A DNA stretch of 64,000 nt, taken from contig CM051459.1 of NCBI GenBank assembly GCA_028095005.1, positions 318,434,513 through 318,498,512 on the forward strand, written 5' to 3'. Origin of the DNA: Rhynchospora pubera. Its lineage: Eukaryota > Streptophyta > Magnoliopsida > Poales > Cyperaceae. The notes under the pieces were generated by a model that ran no database searches, was not told the origin of the DNA, and worked only from the letters and a program-made list of their open reading frames with translations. The translations under genes and the position numbers were made by a program. The stretch's first letter is position 1, and every line of letters starts with the position of its first letter. Below are positions 43,250-53,167 of the stretch, in pieces.

Positions 43250-44559
43250 TCTCTCCAGTACTCTAGTCTCTAGTCTCAAGTCTTCAACTCGACTTCAAAC
43301 TCCCGAGTCAAACGAGCAAACTTCTGTGCATCACAACCGTCCTTTGTGTCCACAAAAGAAAATTCCTGCTTTCATTTCCTGCCAAGACATGGCCCACGCA
43401 GTAATTTCAAAAAGAACTAGAATGTGCATTTTATAATCCAGAAATGTGGGAAAGTAGCCCTGTGGTCCAAGAGATCGATGTTTATGCCAAGCCCACTCTA
43501 ATAAAATACCAACAAGGAGGTTCGGTTGGCGTCCCCATCACATATTCCCCTTCTCGTCTCCAGCAAGAGATTCTCCTGCCTACATAAAAAGGAAGCTAAA
43601 TACGAACATAGGAATGATTATATTAGAGTTTTCATTTCTTAAAATTAAATAATTCTTAATATGGCAAAATTAGATATAACTCCCTCGAAACATCTCCAAT
43701 TAGGTATAACCCCCTCCAAACGTCAAAATTAGATATAACCCCTTTTAATCATCTCATTCATAAATATAAACCTTTTCAATCATTTTTATATAATTTAATG
43801 ATATCTTTTAAAAAAATAACGAGCTGTATTAATATTGGACGAAAATGCCCTATTCCTTGTATAGGACTTTTCACCTTCCCGCTTGTTGAGGCTTCTTTTC
43901 GTTTCGCTGCTTGCTGTTAGCACTTTTTGCATTGTAGCATACTAGCAGCAGTGCCCACCCAATGTGTGGGCGAAGAGGATCATAGTGATGCCAGTTTTCA
44001 TTTTTGGGCGATCGGCATTGTTGCATTTTACGAGGCTTGGTTTATTAGAATCGTGCGAGTACATTGAATGCAAGAGTGAAGTCTGTTTGTGTTGCATCAT
44101 CACAATGTGTAGGCAGACTTTATTATGTGATATCTGAAAAAGAAAATCTTATTTGACACAGATATATTGTCCATTTTTTTATATTTAAGGTTAATGTTGT
44201 TTTGATCAGCGCCGAAAGTAGCAGTAGTATTCATCGGTTTAAACAATTATAATTAATAAAAGTAGACATGTGAACAGTCCAATAAAAATAGTTCTAAAGA
44301 AAAGAAATACATTCTATAAAAAAGTTTCACGTAAAAGTATATTGTCTCAAACAATAAAAATAATACAATACAAATAAACCTCAAATAAACCTTGATTCAT
44401 CCACAAACCAAAGCAGCACAAAGTTAATCAAACTAAATTATAAAGAAAATAAAATCACAGGATTTCAACCCAGGATGGACTGTTTGTAATGACAGAAAAG
44501 TTATCAGCAAGACTGATATGGTAAAGGAATCCAAGAATAAAACCGACTTGTAAAGATTC
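43250..44559. other. Intergenic; contains one arm of a dispersed inverted repeat
   Basis: No gene recognised. 43640-43870 is an inverted copy of 51470-51690 (listed separately). Near 43950, GTGCCCACCCAATGTGTGGG then C forms a small hairpin that resembles ends of some plant repeats, but no element could be bounded. Confidence 0.4.
43640..43870 (-). repeat. Dispersed repeat, arm A (TTAGATATAACCCC-rich)
   Basis: Contains three staggered copies of AATTAGATATAACCCC-type motifs, then ATCATCTCATTCATAAATAT. The reverse complement recurs at 51470-51690 with about 80% visible identity, including the GAAGGTGAAA / CATTTTCGTCC side. The two arms are about 7.7 kb apart and enclose the POLA fragment and the RWP-RK gene. 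Confidence 0.8.
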
Positions 44560-47500
44560 TCAAAAGAATGAAGATCAAGGTCAAAACCAGTAATATTATG
44601 TCCAACGAGCACATCATGCAGGATCCATCTTGTGTATCTCAGTCATTAATCTATTTAATAGAGCACGCTCACAACTAAAATACAAATAGTAACTCAAGGT
44701 CAGCAACCAATCAGTTATGCTAAAGCAAAATTTAACAAAAGAAAGTTCTATTAGAAAAAAATTCAAGAAACTAAGGTGGAATAGTGTACCTGCTTTCTAA
44801 GACAAGTGCATTAAATGTCCTAGAATTCCATTTAGACAAGGCCTTTTTGAAACCTCTGGGAAAGCTACCACCTTCAGTCTTCCGTACAACACTAAATCTG
44901 TTAATGGCCGATCCATCCATTCCTTTTATTTACCATGGATGCATCAATCTAGGAAACAGATGTACAAGCATTTGAGAAAAGAAAAGAAAGGCTCTACCAA
45001 AAGCCATCGAGCAATGGAAAAACATGTATCAGTTTCACACAGTTTAGAATCAAAAGGTAGTGGTTTCAGACAAATATCAAGAAAGTTCAAGTATTCATTT
45101 GGATAAAAGATCACGCGGGAAAAAAGGCAATAGTTTAGATCCTGTGAAGATAAGAAAGAAAAACTGAGTAAATCTTATTATGATGTCATTCTGACTTCTT
45201 CCAGCAAGTATAACAGAGGCTTTTAGCTAATCTAAGATTGCGAAAGAATGTAATAAACAAGCCTAAAAGAAAGGAAAAAGGGGTCTACTTAGGTCTTGTG
45301 ACAGCAGACTAAAGAAGCTGAGATAATCTCATGCGTGTTGTTCTTTCCAAGGATTGTCTTCAAGTTAATTGCCATTGCAACGACAAGGGGCACATTTTTC
45401 AAAGAAGATGCTGATATATCCTTCGGGCAATCAACTATTACCTCAAATTTGCACCAGCTCACCTATATAGAACCAAAGCCTTTAGTCCTTTAACTATAAT
45501 AGTATTTACTGATGACTTGAGTAAGACACCAACAGAATATAATGACAATGTTCGACTGACATGCTTTTTAAGTTGCTATTGTGATATCAGTGTACCCCTA
45601 TGAACTTTCAAAATTTAATTTTCCTTTTCATTCAGAAGTTAATTTTACTTCTACTTATATGAAGACCGTGTAGCATATCCCTAGCAATTTTCTAAGAGAG
45701 ACAATATGTGAATTTTTACCTGTTCAGAAGTTGAACAGCTCATGAACTTAGAAATAGATAGCCAAGATGGTCCCTTGATGCATCGTTTGATCAGAAATAG
45801 CTCAAGTGCACTGAATAATTTTGTCAGTAAAGTGAAATAAATTGTTAGTAAAGTGAAACTTCAAAGACATTGTTGTGCATACATAATTTCAACAAAAAAA
45901 TTGGCAGAGTTGCAAGGTAATACGCAGCATTTATTAGGGAACTTCTGTAATCTCATCAAATAGAGGGACTCATTTGTGGATTTTAGTTTATGTGGTGTGA
46001 AATAGTAATGTGACCAGTTTGTTGTGGTGTAAATGGCCCCATTTGAGGTACGTACACAAATAAGATTCCCAGAAAACTCAATTTTCAAGTTGATAAATAA
46101 CAATCCTTAAAAATCCTATAATAAATTTGGGTTGCAGCAATTATAGTGATCACATTACCTGGTACGGGTCCCCATCAATGCAAGGTAATTTTTCCCTTTG
46201 AGATCAGCATCAAGGGGTGGATCCTGCAGAGAAAGCAATAGGAAAAGGTTCATACGTTTTCAAAATATAAAGAGAGAGAGAGAGAGAGCAAGAGGGATAA
46301 ATTTTGCACCTTAAAAGGGTAGCTAATTTTGATAACATACTGTTCTCCCGAGAGGATATCACACCTATCAAATGCATAGTTCCTCTGTGACATGAATAAA
46401 TTGATGTGAGATTTCCTTTTTTAAATAATTGGAACATGACATCATACTATATTAGAATTATGCAATAGAAAAGGCACGGGAACAGCAACCTTTACTGGAG
46501 CGATCATAAAGGTGGAAACATTAAGTTCACACAATTTCTCAACAATTTCTACCTTTAACCCTGATGCCATATCCTAAAATATCATATAAAAAATTCAAAA
46601 TTAGAGATCCCCCCATGATAAAACTTGAGTGTTCAAATTCCTGCCATATCATACATAACTTTAAACTTTCCTTCCCAGACAGCATTTGACTACGTCATGA
46701 CAAGATTATAAATAAATAAGATGCTTACTTACGAAACAGCTCGAAAAAATGGTGATGAATTACCACCAGATTCAGCATACTTTCTTTTCAAATCTTCTAT
46801 GGCTTCATGTGGAAAAATTGTACTTGATGGAACAGCATAGACACATCTTTGCATGTTCTTCACCACTACATAGCAGCTCTGGAGACTATTTCCAGTTTTC
46901 ACCTGGCAAAGACAAGTTCATGATTAAAGCTTGAGGGTGCAATGGAATGAAATGCCAAGCCATCTATTACGGTGGCAGTTTAATTTTAAAAAAAATCAAC
47001 CATTGCATTTACTTTGACATTAATAATGAAAAAACTAAAATAAAACATAATTTAGAAGGGACAACACAAAAAAAAAGAATAACAGATATTACTTTGCAAA
47101 ATTGTTTAATTGTCCTGAAATGGGAAATTTTTTTTGAAATTTGACCAAATTTTTCTACCGCAGAGTTAATCATATTGTAACATCATCTCTAGCCACAAAG
47201 GTCCAAAACAAACATGAATAAAGTTAACCTGATGTAATGGCTCGGCTTATCACTGTACCGCTCACTAAACTACAGTAGTTTACCTGACCGGTGCTAGGTA
47301 TTTCAATTTCAATTTTTTTATGAATAGAATGAGGTACATGTAAATATTGTCGTTCAACTGCAATCAAGAAAGATTAATATAAATAAACCAGGTAGAAAAA
47401 TTCACCTTCCCAAACAAATAAATTGTCCCTGAATTGGTGCTGAAAGCCTCCTCATATGCATCAATTATATAGAAAGGAAGCGATCTGTCAGTATTGAGCC

Positions 47501-47858
47501 CAAATTCAGACTTTTCATCACTCTCAGCCGATAAATCAATTGCCATTCTAACTTCAGAAGCATTCACCTCATCTTCTGTTTGTTCCACTCCTCTAGTTGT
47601 CTCCACATAATCAGATTTCTCCTCATCTTCTGCCTCTTCTTTGGCCTCCTTGTATTGATCTGATTTCACCACGGTTTGTCCTAAACCAGGTTTTCCTCCA
47701 TCGAAAGATATGCCCAAATTTAAGTTTCCATCTTCTGGGTTTGTATTTGCATCAACTTCACTACCAATGTCGCGATTTTCATGCAAATTGACCTCAGTAT
47801 TTAATTCTCTTAAGCCAGTAATCAGTGACATAGTCTTGTTTTGTACAGCAGGAGGCAA
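44560..47858 (-). pseudogene. DNA polymerase alpha catalytic subunit, internal gene fragment (decayed)
   Basis: Minus-strand exons resemble the N-terminal and exonuclease-like part of plant POLA1: 47406-47858 (LPFYIIDAYEEAF, then GTIYLFGK), 46733-46902 (CYVVVKNMQRCVYAVPS), 46490-46573, 46310-46384 (NYAFDRCDILSGEQYVIK), 46159-46223, 45720-45810, about 45294-45462 (SWCKFEVIVDCPKDISAS), then remnants at 44786-44960 (RFSVVRKTEGGSFPRGF) and 44570-44690 (RALLNRLMTEIHKMD, VLVGHNITGFDLD). Damage: the 46733 and 46573 exons do not join in frame, the expected GT donor after 45294 reads AC, stops or shifts interrupt the 44.9-kb exon, and a frameshift with TGA falls between MDPA and DVLVGHN. The start of the gene and the whole polymerase core are absent. 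By family the intact enzyme primes nuclear DNA replication; this copy cannot. Confidence 0.87.
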
Positions 47859-48332
47859 AGCTGAAACCTTACGGAAGCAGGGTAAATGATACCTTACGGA
47901 AGCAGTAATCGAATCACCTTATTTCTTACTCTTACACCTAAATTTGCTGGAACAAAAAAAAAACAAAAACAATTACAAACAAGTCCAGACTTCATGAACT
48001 CAACAAGTACTGATTAGGAGATATGCAAGAATATATTCTCATTGCTTCTTCATGGTCTAATCTTAACAATCACATATCACTAACTGTACAAGTCTATTTC
48101 ATAAAGAGATGACAGATTCTAAGTTACATTATTATTTTCTTTTGAAAAACTCTTCGAGAGATATAAATGAAAATATCCTTAGCATTCAGACCTTGACTAA
48201 AATTAGATCAATACTAACAGAGGTTACATCTGACGCACATTTTTACTAACATAGGTTTAAATCAATTTTATTGCAGTTTGTCCTTCATTTACTAAATCAA
48301 TCACTTGCGCCAGTTCACACTTCTATGCCCTC

Positions 48333-49392
48333 TTAAGAAGTCAATCCAGATGACCTTTGCCGGCTGTATTTGAAATCATAAATCTCCTGCCTAAGCCTCT
48401 CGGTTTCATACTTTATTTCCATTGCGGGATTTATCTTGATCGCTTTTATTTCATCTCGAACCTTGCTGATCGCATGTTCAAATCTACGGGGTGCTAATTC
48501 CTCCATAGTTTCTATCAGAGTTTCCAAACTTCGAACTTTTCGGTATGGCCAATTTAGGATGCCTAGCTCTCTGCACCTTAATTGCAGTGTCGGCACAGAT
48601 ACCTTGAGCTCTCTTGCAGCATCTTTGATTGACAGTGAGAATTTTTGTGCTACATGCTCGAATTTCAGCTTATTCCTCCTTGGTTTCTTCCTGAACATGT
48701 TAAAGTTATAAACTCCATTTGTAAAGAAAATTTGCAAAAAAATAAATAAATAAAAAAAAGTAAATCAAAATTGAAGTGGCTATATAGTGCATACAATCTG
48801 ACTATAATTGGAAAAGACATAGGAAGTGGTTATGCAGTGCATACAATCTGACTATAATGTGCAAAGACTTTGAGATTACAATCAAATAAATGCCCAATAT
48901 GCCCTTCAAGCCTTAAATATATTCATGATAGAATTCCAAATATGCCTTATCTTATTCATTCTATTCCAAATATCATTAATCTGATATGTACAAAATTCTA
49001 ATGCTACTACAGAATTATAACTTGTGTCCAGTAACTGCAGTTATTGAAATACATTGGGATGCAAATTGTACCTTCGATAGAGATGCTCGCTTCGTCCAAC
49101 ATATCTATTGGGATGCAAAGTTTGACCCCTTCCTTGTCCAACCGTAGCATCCATCGTACCCAACGGATGAAGGGGCTGCATCTAGTCAAACACAAAGCAT
49201 AATACAGTTAGGTATAAAAAAGAAAAAACTGTTATGATTAATGATAGTAGGGGTTCCCGATTGTAATTTATTTTGCCATTATGAATTCAAATTAGTATTT
49301 ACCAGGAAAATCATAGGAGCATCCATGGTTGTTGAAGCTTGTGTGCCCCTAACAGCATAAATGCGATGACTTAGCTTGTATATAGGCATCAT
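48333..49392 (-). CDS. Small RWP-RK domain protein (RKD-like)
   Basis: Three coding exons, 49303-49392, 49072-49181 and 48333-48690, join in phase to 185 aa with normal GT-AG sites. The ATG pair at 49392 is taken because the same frame carries no earlier ATG in the possible leader exon near 50.1 kb. Residues ~1-66 are unconserved; a basic segment RRKKPRRNKLKFE leads into the RWP-RK domain (~68-115): VAQKFSLSIKDAARELKVSV, then LQLRCRELGI, then NWPYRK, where the family has RWPxRK, so the first Arg is Asn. The C-terminus (~120-180) is charged and helical, coiled-coil-like. By family it would be a nuclear DNA-binding regulator linked to nitrogen response or gametophyte development. It is shorter than NLPs and typical RKDs. 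Confidence 0.83.
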
Positions 49393-50071
49393 AGTATTCA
49401 AATCCTACAATCAATCGAACATGATATATTTATTATTAAGTCGAATACATGATATTTATTTTCATGAACTATGAACTGGAGTGCTAACAAAAGCCAACAA
49501 TTATACCCCATTCCCATCCAAAAACTAAATTAGAATAAACACCCCACATTTCAATTGGGGGGGTGTTTTGTACTGACAAAGAGCCAGAATATAAACAACA
49601 AAGAATAATTAAACTCAAAACTCTGACAAATTGCATATCAAGAAGGAAAAAGAGAAAAAAATAAAAAGATAGCAAGTAACATAAAAAAATGCCTTTATAA
49701 CCATTAGGGATATGCTTAATACAAATTACTTGACATTAGTCTATTGTATTTTGAAAAAATAGAGTGAACTTATCTAATTAACGAATGTTGTGAGAAAAGT
49801 AAAAGAAGCAATCTATGTAAAACAAATCATACTTTAAGTATAAAGAAAAAATATTTACAGAAAAAGAAAGAAAAGGAAAAGATGCGTTTTTCATTTAGAC
49901 AAAAATTGCTGCTTCGATTTTCAAACACCATTTCAGAGAAGATGACAATGAAAGTTTTGGGACAATTGCAAGACCTCAGAAAGCTACTCCATTATCTTTA
50001 CCAGTAACTTATCCTGTTTACCAGTAAACTTATTTCCTTTGCCAGAAACCTTGACACAAAATCAAATCGAA

Positions 50072-50108
<37 letters not shown>

Positions 50109-51039
50109 GCACCGGTAGGCGAGGAGGTGACAAAATCGGGGTGCCGAAATCGGAACTGCTCTCCTTCGTTTAGGCATTGTTGGTTAAATAGGCAAGCAAT
50201 AGTAAATCAAGCGCCAAGTTGAAATTTCAAAATAGCGATCCGTGGAACTTGGGTTGGGGGTGGCGATCGACCGTTGGTTGTGGGGCGATGAATGATTGGA
50301 TGGGGGGCGATCGGTAGTTCGGACTGGAGTTAGGTTTACGAAGGGATAAGTCGGAAGAGATGAGAATTAGGTGGAGACGCGGATTGATGAGGGTGGCGAT
50401 CCGTGGGACTTGGGTTGGGGTGGCGATCGACCGTTGGATGTGGGGCGATGGATGGTTGGATAGGGGGCGATCGGTGTTTTACGAAGAGATGGAAGTCGGA
50501 ACTCGGAAGAGATGAGACCTCAGTGTGGAGGAGACGCGGCTCTTTAAGTCGGAAAAAAAATAATAAAAAAAACTGAGTTTGCGCTGAAAATAAAAAAAAT
50601 GATCAGAACGAATCGAACCGGCGAACGCATTATAATGAGCGAACATTCGTTCCGCTCGCGCATCTGAACCAATGTATAAAACTCTCTTCATTCTGCGACA
50701 CGATCTGGTCCCCTTATCAAGTTTCTGTTTTAATAATCAACGATGTAGAATATAAATTAAAAACGATCAATGGTCCAGATTGTTCAGTTCAAGATTGTAT
50801 CCTTGGATGTTACACTCTTCCATTGGTGCTTTTAATATAGTAGAGATTGATAGCTATCAATATTTCAACGAATCAAAGACTTTCTGAATTTGTGTCACAT
50901 TTGTCCACATGCAATATACCATATTAACATTTCTTGACAAGATATGAATCATATAATCGCATGTGTCCTCTTTTGCAGTTTATATTTCATTGCTAGACAC
51001 AAAATTCTTTACATTGAAGTAAGTTGATCTTTACATGCA
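49393..51039. other. RWP-RK leader/promoter region and intergenic DNA
   Basis: A minus-strand leader exon may end at ACCG|GTGCGT (50111-50113), followed by a (GA)n microsatellite at 50074-50107; the frame from its MPKRRRAVP start does not continue into the next exon (TGA). Around 50220-50480 two copies of GTGGCGATCGACCGTTGG with TGGGGCGATGGATGGTTGGA-type sequence form a ~180-bp direct repeat. No other gene seen. Confidence 0.45.
50074..50107. repeat. (GA)n microsatellite
   Basis: About 17 GA dinucleotides directly beside the putative leader-exon donor of the RWP-RK gene. Confidence 0.95.
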
Positions 51040-51140
51040 TGGAAGCATACAGATTTTGCAAACATATCAGGTACCGATATAGATGTTATATATTGTACCA
51101 GTAAAAGCATTATTAGATGCTCACTTGACCATATAAATAA
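51040..51140 (-). pseudogene. Decayed LRR receptor-kinase exon
   Basis: The minus strand resembles the LRR exon at 76-146 (ATGGTCAAGTGAGCATCTAA against ATGGCCAAGTGGGCATCAGA; ACTGGTACAAT shared) but has an in-frame TGA and an AT-rich insertion in the middle. A relic of a duplicated gene or exon. Confidence 0.6.
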
Positions 51141-51469
51141 AATTATTAAATTGCACAAAAGAGAACGAGATAAGAATTTTAAATTTGTGCCCCTGCTGCT
51201 CCACTTCTACGGGACCGGTAAGTTTGCTGACCCCCCAAAAAGAATTTTAAATTTGATACCAAATCAGAATTACAAGTTTTCTGAAAATCGATGCCGGTCA
51301 ACCTACGCCCCTACTATTCAAGCTATTCAAAAAAACCAAGAATTACCTTGTTGATCAAAACTCCATAATCAGACCTTCCCGTGCCTTTACCAATTCTTCG
51401 CTAGTCAGTAATTTTTTTTTTTGGAAAATAGCTTGATAAAAAATCGATTTGCTGTCTCTTTCAAGTGAG

Positions 51470-51690
51470 AAGGTGAAAGGTTCTGTATATGGGAAGAGGG
51501 CATCTTTGTCCAAAATTTGTACAGCTCATTATTTCTTAAAAAGATATCGTTAAAATATAAAAAAATATTTAAAAGGGTTTATATCTATGAATGAGATGAT
51601 TAAAAGGGGTTATATCTAATTTTGACGTTTGGAGGGAGTTATATCTAATTGGAGATGTTTCGAGGGGGTTATATCTAATTTTGCCTAAAT
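51470..51690 (+). repeat. Dispersed repeat, arm B
   Basis: Inverted partner of 43640-43870: AATGAGATGATTAAAAGGGG then TTATATCTAATTTTGACG, and GGAGATGTTTCGAGGGGG. Homology ends sharply at TAATTTTGCC. Confidence 0.8.
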
Positions 51691-51699
51691 TTAATATAC

Positions 51700-52500
51700 A
51701 TATGTGTGTGTGTGTAATGTCGGAGGTTTTATTCAAAAAGCGGAAAATAATGAACATTTTTATTAAATATATTATATATGTTAAAGTTATTAGATTAGAT
51801 TTGCAACTTTTTTTTAATACGTTAGATTGCTTGGAAATTATAATAGTTTCATCATTTCTTCAATGAACTCTGGTTATATATGCAATATAATATGTAAACT
51901 AGAAAATTCAGTTATAAAGTAGCCTAAAAAGCATGATGATGATGAGCCTACAAATATATATATTTTTATTTTTACTCATCTTTATCTTTATATTTAATTA
52001 ACAAAATATAATAAGGTTTGATAGAATAATAACTCAATTGCTTGTGTATCATCATAATTACTAACACACTGCATAACAATTTAGTTGAATATATAATTAT
52101 AAATCTCACGCATACAATATTTTTCAAATCACTATATCATTTTTCTAATGACACTTCCTCTTTTGACAAATGTATCCCATTGTTCATCACAAGTTGCATA
52201 TATAATTTCTTAATTTATTATTTACTTAATTCTGCACATATTTCCTCTTTTAATTCCGTTAAGACTTGCAATATATACATCCCGGAGATATAAAAAGGAG
52301 AAATCTACTGGAGCCGCCAATCTCCATCCGATCTTCCATGACCTAGTCCGAATATATTACTTTCCAGTTTCCACCAATCCAACGGCTGCGATATCAAAAC
52401 CCGATCTCAAAGCATACTAATCCGGTCGCATCAGGCTGCGATATCGTTGAACCTGATTAACCCATTGTGGATCTTTCAATTTTCCCAAGTTCGCGAGAGA
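51700..52500. other. Intergenic and distal promoter of the HSP110 gene
   Basis: AT-rich to about 52.3 kb, then GC content rises. A motif CTGCGATATC occurs twice (52385-52396, 52436-52447) 50 bp apart in near-duplicated sequence, possible regulatory repeats. No gene seen. Confidence 0.4.
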
Positions 52501-52517
52501 TTTTAGATTTTAGAGGG

Positions 52518-52525
52518 TTCTAGAA
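52518..52525 (+). promoter_or_regulatory. Heat-shock element core upstream of HSP110
   Basis: TTCTAGAA matches nTTCnnGAAn and is followed by AAAAGCC; a second TTCCAGAA core lies at 52654-52661 in the leader. Single pairs of HSE units suggest at most moderate heat induction. Binding is inferred. Confidence 0.45.
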
Positions 52526-52689
52526 AAAGCCACGGCCTTCGCCGTTTTATAGCACCCCTTCCCACCTCTCGCCTCTCTCTCTCTCTCTCTTATAACCTAA
52601 TCGGAACTCGAGACCAGACGCCTCTTCCTTGGAATTTCCGATCCAGAGAAGAGTTCCAGAACAAGCTCGCGCTTTCTCTCTTCCACCAG

Positions 52690-53142
52690 GTTTCAACCCC
52701 AAATCTCTAGTTTCTCTTCGTTTCAGTTCGTTTTTTTTTTCTTTTCAATTTAAGTCGCCATTAAACTGTTGTTAGTAGATCTTTCTGTTGTTTCTGTTCT
52801 AGCGTCTAGTTCTAGGTATAGATGTATGTTCTATTTTTTACTCTAAATTTGCGATTTGATTAAATTTAAGCAATGTTTGCTTGATCTCCTCTCTCGTCGT
52901 AGATTTAGTTATTTAGATAATAGTTTTCCATAGTGGGTTTTATCTTCTGTACGAGGAAAAGTTACTTCTCGACTTAATGATCTGAATATACAGACCTTTT
53001 AATTGGTTAGATCTCCTCGTTAAAGTCTTTTGAAGTATCGTATTTAATAAATCTCTAGTATTAACTGTTTTGTTTAAATCAATAGTGTTAATAGAACTTA
53101 CTTGTTAACTTTATTTAACTCAAGTTATTACTTAAATTTCAG
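52690..53142 (+). other. Intron in the 5'UTR of the HSP110 gene
   Basis: Donor CACCAG|GTTTCA, acceptor TTAAATTTCAG|ATCTC; the leader exon probably begins near 52600 in the CTCTCT-rich stretch. T-rich intron of 453 bp directly before the start-codon exon, a common arrangement in highly expressed plant genes. Confidence 0.75.
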
Positions 53143-53167
53143 ATCTCTAACTTCCAAGAGCAATAAA

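Noticed and set aside
43930..43985. Possible Helitron terminus near GCCCACCCAATGTGTGGGC
   Set aside because: There is a small hairpin but no CTRR 3' end at the right distance, no TC 5' end and no helicase coding sequence.
46733..46902. Treating the POLA-like exons as a functional gene
   Set aside because: Exon phases do not match at 46733/46573, a donor has lost GT, and frameshifts and stops interrupt the downstream exons; the gene start and polymerase core are missing.
53102..53167. Upstream in-frame ATG of the HSP110 first exon
   Set aside because: It lies in the 5'UTR intron (53102-53142); the conserved protein start MSVVGFD is at 53168.
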